Below, one piece after another: positions 24,771 to 34,674 of a stretch of 64,000 nt of DNA; the stretch's first letter is position 1; the number at the start of each line of letters is the position of its first letter. The notes under the pieces were generated by a model, which was not told the origin of the DNA, did no database searches, and saw only the letters and a list, made by a program, of their open reading frames with translations. The position numbers were made by a program, and so were the translations under genes. The DNA is from Isoetes taiwanensis (Eukaryota > Streptophyta > Lycopodiopsida > Isoetales > Isoetaceae). The DNA lies in contig JAJEKV010000048.1 in NCBI GenBank assembly GCA_021234155.1, positions 1,765,873 to 1,829,872 on the forward strand, written 5' to 3'.

Positions 24771-26030
24771 ATGAAACTGAACGAGGTAGACACTAAAAGA
24801 ACCCCTTTTGATTGAAGGGACGAGGGTTGGACTGCACACCTGAGTGGAATTATCATTGAACTACCAAAACAAATACAATCGAGCATTGGAAGGGCCTGAC
24901 TGCAGACAAGGGTGGACTTATCAGGGTAGTTCTTGGGGACAAACAAACGACCATGGAGAAAACAGCAAGCACACAATTCTTGCACACCAATTTCAGGAAA
25001 AGGAAGGACTGCATCGAAACTTAGAGTTTATGTAAATGTGACAGTAGATGTCAAACTCCAAACTTCAAAAATGTGACCGAACTACCACCCCGGTGAATGA
25101 TGAGGAGTAAATCAACAGGCGCCATCGAAAAGGCGTGAATGAAGAGGTGTGAATGAACAGGCGTGAATGAAGAGGTGCGAATGAACAGGCGTGCTTGAAA
25201 AGGTGTGAATGAACAGGCGTGAATGATTACATCCCTTCAGATTAGATTTGCAGCAATTACACATCGAGCTATGGCGAATAAAACTGAGGAGCAGCACAAA
25301 CCTTTGGAGATTTCGTGGCCATGAGTATGAAGCGCTGAAGATGTTTGCGTCTTGAAGAAAAGATAGTAGCCAAACAGAGCAGTGCCAGAAAAACAATAGG
25401 TTTGAAGCGCATTTACATTTAAACACAAATTCCCCCCAAAATTTGAATGTAATTTCCCCCCTATTTTGAAAGTTAAATGTCCCCCCTAATTTCGAAGTAA
25501 TATGTCCTGCCCCGAACTTTTAAACACAACTTCCCGCCTAAAACACGTGCGACACATGCATGAGTCGAATTAAATTTGGGCGGGCTTTAAATGACGGATT
25601 TGAAATTTAAAATCTCCGTGCATTTATTAATAAGGTCCACAATTAATTCCTCACACTCGAACCCATCAACGGTCCATTTTTATTTGAAAAGGCCAAACTC
25701 TCACATGCACGACACTTGTCTTCCGCTCATGAAAGGTCCATAACCCTTTAAAAGCCCCTCATTCTCCTCGACTGCAGTTTTAGAAAATTCTGTGCTTCTT
25801 TGGCACTTTCTGCTCCGCTTAACATTGTCGCCTTCATATTTTTTACCCACGAAACTCATTCTCATCCCTATCCTGTCACCGCACTATACTCCCGAACCAG
25901 CTGTCGGCTTCGGATTGAGCACTTGGCGCCTTGTGTTTCTCGACCGCTTGTCGCCATCCTGGTGGCGCCTTCCTCTGATCATTGTCCTATCGCCTGAGAA
26001 CCCCTGTACACCAAGGAATCTTAGCAGTTG
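24771..26030. other. Intergenic/promoter region between divergent ORFs of the DUF7869 unit
   Basis: No coding domain. It contains a 14-bp minisatellite (25127-25224) and, at about 25405-25540, four loose repeats of a C6-tract unit followed by AATTTTGAA. It lies between the minus-strand DUF7869 gene and the plus-strand ORF starting at 26031, so it may hold both promoters. Confidence 0.5.
25127..25224. repeat. 14-bp minisatellite, seven units
   Basis: Seven consecutive 14-bp units follow the consensus GAANAGGYGTGAAT without interruption; variation is mostly at positions 4 and 8. Confidence 0.95.
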
Positions 26031-26892
26031 ATGGCATCTCGCCCCACCACAGGAGGCAAAGGTAAGCTGGACTACTATCTTAATATAAACTTGAGCGCCT
26101 GCCTGATTGAGTATGCCATATCATAAACCTCGGGGTATCCCACTTTTGCTTTGGGGAAATTGGGCTGTGGCTGACAAATTAACCTCTTCTAGATGCCTCA
26201 CTAGTCCCCACAAATGCATATCTGTCTGCAGAACTTCATAGGGCACCCAATTGCTTCCATGAGGGGCTTTCATTTTACACAACATTGGCCTTTTTCTCCA
26301 GTAGGCTACCCTTCCATCACGAGGGGTATCATAACTATGCTCATGGGCAATAGAACGAACTTCTCCCTCACACCAAATTGGGCAGACGCCCAATTTACTC
26401 TTAAGGACACCACGACTTCCTTGGATGGTAGACTTGGGCAGGAGTAAATTGGGCGGGCGCCCAATTGTCTTTGATCCCAGCCAATTTGTTGTGGTGTCGA
26501 TCCGCCAAATTGGGCGGCCGCCCAATTTGGCCTCTATGATGCAACCGTCTCTTCAGCCCCAAGTCTCACCATGAATTGAGCGGGAGTAAATTGGGCGGGC
26601 GCCCAATTTGGTGTGCGTAGGGATCCGGCCAAATTGGGCGGGCGCCCAATTTGGCCTCTATGATGCAACCGTCTCTGCAGCCCCAAGTGTCCCAAGTTCT
26701 AACACTACTTTCCGTTCTGCAGGAATTATTATGGCGCGAACAAAGCAGACTGCTCGGGTTCCTGGTCCCGCACCCAAATTTGCAGAGGCTATTGCAAGAG
26801 AAGATGCAAGAACAGAAGAGTACTGGGTTGCATCTACTGGGTTGCAAGAACAGATGCAAGACTACTGGGTTGCATCTCCCCAGCCCCGATGA
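26031..26892 (+). CDS. ORF with histone H3 tail sequence MARTKQTAR (truncated)
   Basis: At 26731 ATG opens MARTKQTAR, identical to the first nine codons of histone H3, then VPGPAPKFAEAIAREDARTEE and a repeat-like YWVAS tail that runs into the 191-bp repeat and stops at 26892. A candidate first exon, 26031-26061 (MASRPTTGGK), ends at a GT donor; with an acceptor at 26721-26722 it joins in frame to give GIIMARTKQTAR, which would put the motif internally. Which start is used is unknown. The 3' end is clearly artificial, being fused to flanking repeat DNA. It may be a second gene of the DUF7869 unit or a captured H3 fragment. No other domain is recognisable. Confidence 0.45.
26374..26656. repeat. 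Palindrome cluster 2 (five sites) upstream of the MARTKQTAR ORF
   Basis: Palindromes with the core CAAATTGGGCGG and its reverse complement lie at 26374-26397, 26445-26467, 26505-26530, 26587-26610 and 26627-26656 (the last is 30 bp). Two blocks (26505-26575 and 26628-26690) are near-identical, so the cluster grew by local duplication. Confidence 0.9.
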
Positions 26893-27051
26893 GGCAGGAG
26901 GAGAGTTGCCTCTCCTCCAGAGGTATCCATGCTCATCACAGGTGGCTAGAGGGCCACCGCCCTTATTCGACTGAACTCACTGGAAGGCGACGCATCACCC
27001 CACGAGTGTCGAGCTCATGCCTTGCCCACACGCAGTGGCAAGCCATTAAGC
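26861..27051. repeat. 191-bp direct repeat, right copy
   Basis: Same orientation and length as 14643-14833. Sequence before it (the ORF tail) and after it (CTAGCCCACAGAG) differs from the left copy's surroundings. Confidence 0.9.
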
Positions 27052-28184
27052 CTAGCCCACAGAGACCCCCGATAGGCCTTACTACCAGAGAGGTCAGTCC
27101 GTGATGAGACAAGTTCCTCCTTATCAACCGGCCTAGCCCCTTCACCCACAACCAGGCGGGCTCCTGTGCACGGGCCGCATGCAATTGGGAACTACTGGTG
27201 CTAACTAGGGTCATCTGCTACACAGCTTTAAGTCTCTACCCCCCTTCCCAATACATGGAGGTCACAGAGTGAAATACATCCAACATCATAGAATTGAATT
27301 AGAGAATATCATCTAATCAATCTATCTACACAACAGAGTTAGGTTCCTTAGTTAGGGCTTATGATCTCGGGATCTATAAGGCCTCTAGAGTTGATCTAAC
27401 ATACTAAACCAGCCTATTGCCTTGCCCAAAGACGACTTTGCACAACAGAATGACTATATACCTGGTCCTTGACCTGCTCCTGGTCCTCGGAAGCCGTCCA
27501 TGCTCCTGATCTTGCTGAAGATGGCTGCTAATCGATAGTCTGTTATGCAAATCCGGCTTCCCAGAGCTTAGCAATGCGGATTGAAGTCCAGACTTGGCCG
27601 AAATGGCTCAAGAGAACCCTAGATGCGAGAATGGGAAAGGAGCTCTATGAAAACCCTAAATGTCAAAGATGGAAAAGGGTTTAGGGTTTAGGGTTATAAC
27701 CCTTATATAGACCCTTCTTAGGTTAGGTTAACCATTTGGCCAAATGGGTTCATGCCATTTGGAAAATGGGGGTTCAAGGGGGTTTTGTTGTGTATGTTTT
27801 ATTAACATGCACAACATTCGAGGTTCCCCCCCTAGGTGCAACTCTTGGCCCCTAGGTGCAACGTTCTTCGGTTCTCAAGTACATGTCATTTATGGCATGT
27901 ACGTGTGATGTGGCAGTATAATATATGTATTAGGAGCGTATATTATGCTGGAACGTCACAGGATAACTCTTATGCATGTTGCTAACACGTGTAAGCTTGT
28001 GCAGGATGTTTGATAGCTGGCGGAGTTTGCGTGTGTATAGTTATCTTGTGTTGTCATCTTGTTATCTATATACGTGGTGTTCATGTATATAGCCTCGTGG
28101 GAGGCAGTACTTGTTCTGTGTACTCTGATGGTTTGATGTGAATACAAATTGAAATTTTTGGTACTAAAATTTTGGTTCGTAACA
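27052..28184. other. Non-coding right part of the TG...CA element
   Basis: No gene is seen. It contains about three TTTAGGG-type units at 27674-27696, and from about 27.9 kb a sequence resembling the 3' part of an LTR, ending TTGGTTCGTAACA. Confidence 0.45.
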
Positions 28185-28189
28185 CAAGG

Positions 28190-29150
28190 TACCTCCAATT
28201 ACAAATGGAAAGAATGTATAAAGCGGCGCGTCACAGGAGGTAAATCTGCTCTTTATGCAATGCTGGCCAAGTGCTCAAGTTTATCTCTGAATGACTGGAT
28301 GCTCAGAAAGACTTTGTTTAAGACATTGGTCAGAACAGTAGTTTTGTACGGCTCACCTATATGGGGACCTGGTACATCAGCAAAATTGTGGGGGCAGATA
28401 GAATCAGTTCAGAAATTATACATCTGTGGAGAGCTGGGCATCAAGAGCACGATCCCTTACTCTATCATGCTAGCCGAGACGGGGATGTTTCCCCTGGAAA
28501 TGGATGCTTTATACCACACTATCAATTATGTAAACAGACTAAAGAGACAGTCACATGAAAGATTACCTTGTCAATCACGAGGTTCTGGCATGGGCCGCAA
28601 GATGGGGCATCACAGAGACAAATTGGCCACAAGAGAAAAATGAAGCCCGGTTGATACTAGAGCAGCAAGCAATCCATCTGTTATGGGAGAAACAGGGGAG
28701 CTGGATGGTCCACTACAGAATAAAAATCAATTCCATGGAGCATTACACGGATCAGGGGTACCTAATAGCAGGCATTTCGAAGAGGCTGAAACAAATAACT
28801 GCCAGGTATCGGGTGAGTTCACATAGATTAGAATATGAGACAGGTCGATGGGCAAAAATACCAGCTGAAAATTGCACATGCAAACTTTGTGATTCGGACA
28901 CAATAGAAGATGAAGATCGTGTATTTACAGGTTGTCCAGCATACAGAGGTATCAGGGAAAACTTTGGCATCCATGCACCCAAGTTTTGCTCTTTATTTAA
29001 GTTAGATACATTAAACACATGTTTATACATAAAAACGGTTGATGATCACCGTTCTTTCTTGCTGAAAATTAAGGATACATGAACTATTGTAATCAGGCTC
29101 TATGGCCTTCAAGGCCCCAAAGGGCTCAGAAATATTATTATTATTATTAT
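28190..29150 (+). pseudogene. LINE 3' fragment: reverse-transcriptase C-terminus, zinc knuckle and (ATT)n tail
   Basis: Frame 1 reads KWKECIKRRVTGGKSALYAML, LRKTLFKTLVRTVVLYGSPIW and LWGQIESVQKLYICGELGI, the thumb and connector typical of plant and fungal LINE reverse transcriptases. After one frameshift near 28555 a second frame continues ILEQQAIHLLWEKQGSW and ends with a CKLC...CPAYRGIREN zinc-binding motif, as at the end of LINE ORF2. A short 3' UTR with a GGCC-rich stem leads to ATTATTATTATT, a microsatellite tail as many LINEs have. The 5' part is missing, or separated by the 15.5-kb insertion. Confidence 0.75.
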
Positions 29151-30238
29151 AAAATATCATAGACATTCTGAAAGAAGGAATTAATTAGTATTTACTACAG
29201 ATAATTGATCGTACACCCAATTGCCAGTTTGCTTGTTTTTTGTCCAAAGCACTTACAGACCAGAACAATGATAGCAGGCTCCGTCATGCAGAAATCTCCC
29301 CACCCAAAAGCTTGGGGGGATAAAATTACTGTATGGCAAGCGTCACTGACAGGAGTCTGCAGTAAGTAATATATACAAGAACGATTTGTCTGTATACAAG
29401 GAGAACTATTGCAATTAGTATGAGAAACATAAATATATGCTCGTATGTCACCTGTTTTGAGAATCTATTCTTTGACTCAAAGACAGACATCTTGATGCAC
29501 CTGTTTAATGTGCTTCTCAAACATTCTTTCAGTGTTATCAAACTCAACGGTGGAAGTTATTGTCTAGCCATGATTGGACACCATGATGGTTGTAAGAAAT
29601 GCAAGGAGGTCACGATCTTTAACACATTTGGACATCTCTTTCTTCCTTCAAGGACAGTCTTTGGAAATTATATCATCATATGCCTTCTCACTCAGTTGGA
29701 GGAAACAATTTTTCTAAATTTGTTCAAACAATGTTCCTTCTATTTGATGCTCTTGCAAATCTTATATTATAGCAAGGATTGGGAGTATATATAAGGGGAA
29801 AAGAAGATACAGTTTCTCTTTTATTAAGAATTATAGGGAGAAGAATGCAGAAATATTGTCTCATGGATTACTGTCTGCATCAGTGCGGATTTATTGCTAA
29901 CACTTGCAACTTGTGGACCTGTAAAACATCATAATTAAGAGATGCCATGTCCAAAACCGATTCCCAAGTTTAGCCAGATGGAATTAGAAAATGGCAACAC
30001 ATAAGAACTTGAATACATGTGGAAGTAGAGGACCCACATACATGGCAACATAAGAACTTGAAGCATTGATCAAAAATAAGTGGCAATATACACACTCCAA
30101 TGATTAAGCAAACTGATCGCCACAAATTTCTGGACAGTGTGACACAACAGTTTTGTTAATTTAGCATCAAACACATAATACAATTTTCAAGCATTGCATC
30201 TCCATTTGTGTTCTGCATTGCTTCTCCATTTGCTGTAC
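29151..30238. other. Harbinger internal DNA downstream of the transposase, no gene seen
   Basis: AT-rich sequence between the LINE tail and the transposase stop codon. The 124-codon frame at 29420 shows no domain and is probably chance. Confidence 0.5.
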
Positions 30239-32041
30239 TCATCTCCTTGTCCACAAATAGTCGCATAAAGTTTGTCGGAACTGATGCCCAGTGTTTTGAG
30301 GCTCACATCCAATTGGCTCATCCTCATATGGAGCTGAATGTTCAAAGTTCTCAAGGCTCTCAAATACAGCTGTAGAGTAACGGTCCCCCCTGTCTATCAT
30401 GATATTATGAAGCATACAACAAGCAATGATAATTCTGGACAAAGACCTCTTGTTGGGCTTGTAAATCTTCCTATTGAGGAGTTGCCATGATTTTTTCAAA
30501 AGACCAAATGCATGTTCTACAGCCATACGAGTTGAAGAGTGCATGTAATTGTACCTATCTGTTTTAGGAGGTAGATTTAAACCTGGAAAAGGCACAACGA
30601 GCCACGGCAACAATGGGTATCCTGCATCACCAATTATATATTCTCGAATGCTTTGATTAGATACTTGAACAGAAGGCCGATTCAATCTTTCTTGTCTTTG
30701 AACCAGTTGTGCAAAGTTTGAAACTCGAAGTTGACGTGCATCATTGACACTACCTGGATATCCTGCAACGACATCTAAAAACCTTGTGCGGCTATCGACA
30801 ATGGCCTGCACTAGCATAGAAAAATTATTTTCTCTATCAAACCAATCAACCTCATTTTCATATTCAAGAAGCTCCATAATGATATGTGTAGCATCAATGG
30901 CTCCACAACAATTTGGAAAACCATGTTTTGCCTGGAACCCACGTTTCACTCCAAGCATATCAGCACCTGTTGGCCACTGTAAATGTTGCTGACAATTTTT
31001 TAACAAAGCTTCTACAAATTTCAGAGTGATCCGTGCAGCTGTAGATGTTCCAACACCGAAGAATTCTGATATAGACAAAAAGCTTTCACCTGGCCACTGT
31101 GGCGCGGGATAATCTTACCCTGGATTGGGGGATCCCGGAGGTGTGATCCCGGAGGACGGGATCCCGGAGGACGTGTGATCCCGGAGGACAGGATCCCACT
31201 GTTAACTGCGCAGTTAAAAGGTGACTGCGCAGTTTAGGGCCATTTTTCGGCCGGATTTTTGCTTGTTGATAGCAGCGGCGCTGCACTCTCTTCCTCCTTG
31301 GCATCAAACTACAGCTCTTCTCAAGCCCATTCCAACCAACCTCGCACAAACCCCAGCCGATTCCGTGGAGGATCGGCCAAGAAAAAAGCATAAGAAAACT
31401 CAGCTGATTTTCGCTATAAGGGGCTTTTTTTTTCGCAGTTACTGCACAGTAAGGGGATCCCGCCCTCCGGGATCACACGCCCTCTGGGGATGTCGTCCTC
31501 CGGGATCACACCTCCGGGATCCCCCAATCTAGGGTAAGATTATCCTACGCCACTGTGGCCAATCTTTTCAATGCAATGGCAACTTGTTTCTGAACTGAAA
31601 GAACACGATTTGGAATGGAAGAGAAGGATGGGGGTGTACGAACCTTTAGATCAGGTTCAACCATTTCACAAATGTAATGGAATGTTTCTTGTGAAATTCT
31701 GAAAAGCTCTTTAAATCTAGCAGCATCAACAATCATAACATAATCTTCAAAATGCAACCACCAATGATTTGATCTTGGCCTAATGTACCATTCCCCATAC
31801 CTGATTCCTGTCAAAGTGCCTCTGGGGAGCTACATTCATCAAAAAACATAGAAAGAAAAAGCATTGCTGAAAGGGACTTCTGGTGTTCTTCCTCACAGCC
31901 ATCTTCAGCAAGCTCCAAGTGTTTGTTGTTGTTGTTGGATTCCTCATCGTCTATAATTGAATTCACCTCATCCAGCAGCTTCAATGCAATTGTCAATGCT
32001 TGCAGCAGAAGAACGATTAACAGCATATGCTGCCTGTCCAT
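30239..32041 (-). pseudogene. PIF/Harbinger transposase (DDE_Tnp_4, ALP1-like), broken
   Basis: From the ATG at 32041 comes an acidic N-terminus (MDRQHMLLIVLL), then, in a shifted frame from about 31814, YGEWYIRPRSNHWWLHFEDYV and SVQKQVAIALKRLATV. A 445-bp MITE interrupts here. The last 279 residues (31078-30239) hold the catalytic core: CGAIDATHI (first Asp), DVVAGYPGSVNDARQL with GDAGYPLLPWLVVPFPG (second Asp region) and AVEHAFGLLKKSW (Glu). Even with the MITE and one duplication removed, the frame remains off by one base near GESFLS, and another shift lies near 31812. The core is well preserved, so decay is recent. An LTR element sits 10 bp upstream of the ATG. Confidence 0.85.
31104..31548. 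mobile_element. Mutator-like MITE with about 95-bp TIRs
   Basis: The left end (GCGGGATAATCTTACCC...) and the inverted right end (GTAGGATAATCTTACCC...) align for about 95 bp and share several GATCCCGGAGG units. The 11-bp GCCACTGTGGC flanks both sides (31093-31103 and 31549-31559). Long TIRs with a 9-11 bp duplication suggest a MULE-derived MITE. The interior carries two AACTGCGCAGTT palindromes and no gene. Confidence 0.85.
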
Positions 32042-32050
32042 GCCTGTGGA

Positions 32051-32275
32051 TGTTAGAATATAATATTAGTGATCATAGATCAAGGATTGATGACATGGCA
32101 AGTGCCATGTGACCACGCCTAAGTGGCAATCCTAGTCAAGTGAAGAGACATGTCCTCTAGTATAGAGACGTGTCCTTTTGTAGGTACTTACCTATATCTG
32201 TGTACAAGCCACGTTTGGCTCATATTCATCTATATTCATCATTATCCAATATTCTCCATTGTTCTATATTTAAGA
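32051..32275 (+). repeat. 5' LTR
   Basis: 225 bp starting TGTTAGAATATAATATTAG and ending TATATTTAAGA. The tRNA primer site follows at 32276. Confidence 0.95.
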
Positions 32276-32338
32276 TGGTATCAGAGCCGAGACTCTGAAT
32301 CGATCCTGGGAGAAGCCTTAACATCAAGCAATGCAGCA

Positions 32339-34195
32339 ATGCAATCAGATAGAAGTAAGGGATCTGAAGAATCAGATTGTTTGATTATGGAAGAGGAGTT
32401 AGTAACGAATTCATTTCTGGAAGAAGTTATTAAGGAGGAAGAACAGCTTCTTGAAGAGTGCAAGAATTTGCAGCAGGAAGCAGAAGATTGGTTGGAGAAT
32501 TCTTTTATAGAGCAGAATGAACCATGCAGAAGGGAAGAAAGAATGGTGGTTCAGAGGAAAATTCCACAGGAGAAGGAACATTTAGAAATCATAAGCAGGC
32601 AAGAGGATAAGGTAGGAGAGATGCAGATTCCCACATCAGGCCCGATTAGGCTAGTGGCAAAAGATTCTGTTGCCCTTGAAGAGGCTGCTGAAAAATTACA
32701 AGCAAAATCTCTCGCTTTAATGGGTACACGGTTGAAGCCCACAGGGCTAAGAAAAATGATGGGGTTAAGAATCCCTTTGGATCTGTGGCCGCTGCTAAAG
32801 ATGCTGAATTATAGGCCATTGCCGGAAGACTTTGTTGAGCATCAAGATGGAGCAAAAAGCACCCAATTTGAAGATAGAATCCCTGGCAATGATCAGACGG
32901 ATCCACAAGAAGAAAAGGCTGGGAAAGATGTCGTTGTGGAAAGGTACTCCTTACAAGCAAAAGAATTATTTTATAATATGGGATTTCTAGACAGAGGCGA
33001 ACCTGCAGAAGAGAATTTGGAAGGGAGAAACCATGCACAAATCAAGGCAGATACATCTGTGATGACAAATTTACAGGCCCCATATGGAATTTGGGCAGAA
33101 ATAGCTGTTCACAAAACAAATCCTGGCGCTGATTATGGACAAAGGAAGCACCCTGGAAGCATTGCAAAGATCGAATTAAGCATGCAAATAAACCAGAATT
33201 ATTGGCCCCAACACCAACATTATATCAGCAGAAGAATAATGAATACCCATTCTAATTTGTTCCCTATGAAGGTAGATGCAATGCCATCGTCATGTGGAGC
33301 GGCAGAAGAAGCTATAGAAACTCTTAAGCAGGGCAGATTGAAGCCCACGTATGCCGGAAGAGATGCTAAATTAAGAGGAGCGGAGCAAGCAGTTTCAAAA
33401 GCCCCAAAAATTGAGCACATCAAAAATTTGATTCTACAGAGAAGCATCGTGAACACTGAAAAGCTCATGCAAGATGCTAAGGCAAAGGATTTGCAGCCAG
33501 CCGGAGCAATTTTTGCGAACCCTACAACAGAAATCGAAGCAGACAGAGATCTTGTTCCTGCACATACAATATTGATTCTTAGAAGAGCCCTAATAGAAGC
33601 TCTGAAGCTAGAGACCTTGCCAGAAGGAGTTGTAGAAGAATCGTTGGCATGCATAAAGACCTTCCAAGCCCCAGAAATAAATGAAGACGGCAATTGGATG
33701 TTAAATGGAGCCATGACTTATCCTAAGATCCATTCAGGATATGCAGTTCCGCAAGCCCTAGAGACAGACAAGAATAGCAGCATATATCTGAAAACAGAAC
33801 GCATTAGGGAAGTTGGAGCTATGCCAATCAAGCAAGCCCTAATTTCTGAGCGTTTCAAATCGATACGCGAAACGGCAGCCCCAAAACCGTCACGAATTCA
33901 GTGCAATGTGCCACAAAAATATGAAGACGTTAAAGCCATGGAAATTCTGCTAAAGCACGGTAAATACCCTAAATTAAGTGGACGGGTACCTGATACAATT
34001 TCACAAGTGGAACCATCCCATAGAAGGACAAGATTTCATGCCCATTCAGCAACAAAATATGGTGACCCAACACATAGGTATGATGTGGAAAACCATTATA
34101 GTTTTCTCTATTTAAATTTGGGAAATTCTTGTCATGATGAAGGCCCATGTTTGTTGGGACGAATTTCTTCTGAATTATTATGTAAAGTGTTCTAG
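32339..34195 (+). CDS. Intact 618-residue ORF of unknown function in the LTR element
   Basis: The frame is open from the 5' LTR (first ATG 32150), but the likely start is the Met at 32339 (MQSDRSKGSEESD), because earlier codons lie in the LTR and primer site. The first 100 residues are very acidic and helical (MEEELVTNSFLEEVIKEEEQLLEECKN), suggesting a coiled coil. Later parts are mixed, with recurring charged motifs such as EHIKNLILQRSIVNTEKLMQDAKAKD. There is no zinc knuckle, aspartic protease or polymerase motif. An uninterrupted frame between identical LTRs suggests it is recent and perhaps selected, for example as a gag-like protein or a captured host fragment. I do not recognise the family. 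Confidence 0.75.
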   Translation: MQSDRSKGSEESDCLIMEEELVTNSFLEEVIKEEEQLLEECKNLQQEAEDWLENSFIEQNEPCRREERMVVQRKIPQEKEHLEIISRQEDKVGEMQIPTSGPIRLVAKDSVALEEAAEKLQAKSLALMGTRLKPTGLRKMMGLRIPLDLWPLLKMLNYRPLPEDFVEHQDGAKSTQFEDRIPGNDQTDPQEEKAGKDVVVERYSLQAKELFYNMGFLDRGEPAEENLEGRNHAQIKADTSVMTNLQAPYGIWAEIAVHKTNPGADYGQRKHPGSIAKIELSMQINQNYWPQHQHYISRRIMNTHSNLFPMKVDAMPSSCGAAEEAIETLKQGRLKPTYAGRDAKLRGAEQAVSKAPKIEHIKNLILQRSIVNTEKLMQDAKAKDLQPAGAIFANPTTEIEADRDLVPAHTILILRRALIEALKLETLPEGVVEESLACIKTFQAPEINEDGNWMLNGAMTYPKIHSGYAVPQALETDKNSSIYLKTERIREVGAMPIKQALISERFKSIRETAAPKPSRIQCNVPQKYEDVKAMEILLKHGKYPKLSGRVPDTISQVEPSHRRTRFHAHSATKYGDPTHRYDVENHYSFLYLNLGNSCHDEGPCLLGRISSELLCKVF

Positions 34196-34449
34196 TGTCT
34201 AGAGTCTGAGATAGCAGTCATAATATTGAGGATCCCATTGTAAGATCTTAGCATTTCTCGGATGCTATAGATCAAGGGGGAGAAGGCCTAATTTATATGA
34301 TCTAGGCATCCTCGTAGCATTATGATCTAGTACGTCTAGAGTTTAGAGTTTGAATTCTCAAATTTGAAGGGCATTTGAATTCTCTCCATTAAGGGGGAGA
34401 TTTGCCAAAGGAGAGTTCAATCCTTCTTGATCTATTGATCAAGGGGGAG

Positions 34450-34674
34450 TGTTAGAATATAATATTAGTGATCATAGATCAAGGATTGATGACATGGCAA
34501 GTGCCATGTGACCACGCCTAAGTGGCAATCCTAGTCAAGTGAAGAGACATGTCCTCTAGTATAGAGACGTGTCCTTTTGTAGGTACTTACCTATATCTGT
34601 GTACAAGCCACGTTTGGCTCATATTCATCTATATTCATCATTATCCAATATTCTCCATTGTTCTATATTTAAGA
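34450..34674 (+). repeat. 3' LTR
   Basis: 225 bp, identical by eye to 32051-32275. It is preceded by the polypurine tract and followed by the duplicated GTGGA. Confidence 0.95.

Larger units (their letters stand above)
12668..28184. mobile_element. TG...CA element (LTR-type ends, class unresolved) carrying nested insertions
   Basis: The ends are TGTTATGCC at 12668 and CGTAACA at 28184, so termini are TGTTA/TAACA. The flanks carry the same 5-bp sequence CAAGG (12663-12667 and 28185-28189), as expected for an LTR retrotransposon. The right end (about 27.9-28.18 kb) looks like an LTR 3' part, but no matching left LTR was found and no gag or pol frame is visible in the flanking parts (12668-14833 and 27052-28184). 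The element therefore may be a truncated or coding-less retroelement or something else. The nested unit accounts for most of its length. It splits a LINE fragment. Confidence 0.5.
32051..34674 (+). mobile_element. Young non-autonomous LTR retrotransposon (Copia-like signals)
   Basis: LTRs at 32051-32275 and 34450-34674, 225 bp each, appear identical. Flanking duplication GTGGA lies at 32046-32050 and 34675-34679. The 5' LTR is followed directly by TGGTATCAGAGC (initiator-tRNA-Met primer site) and the 3' LTR is preceded by the purine tract AAGGGGGAG. No protease, integrase or reverse transcriptase is present; the 2.2-kb interior has one long ORF. The LTR ends TG...GA, not the usual TG...CA. 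Movement must have used enzymes of another element. Confidence 0.95.

Noticed and set aside
27674-27696. TTTAGGG repeats suggesting a telomere
   Set aside because: Only about three units inside a mobile element; an ordinary interstitial occurrence.
28190-29150. Functional LINE
   Set aside because: 5'-truncated with a frameshift near 28555; only the C-terminal region remains.
33220-33714. 164-codon minus-strand frame inside the LTR element
   Set aside because: Shadow of the 618-residue plus-strand ORF.
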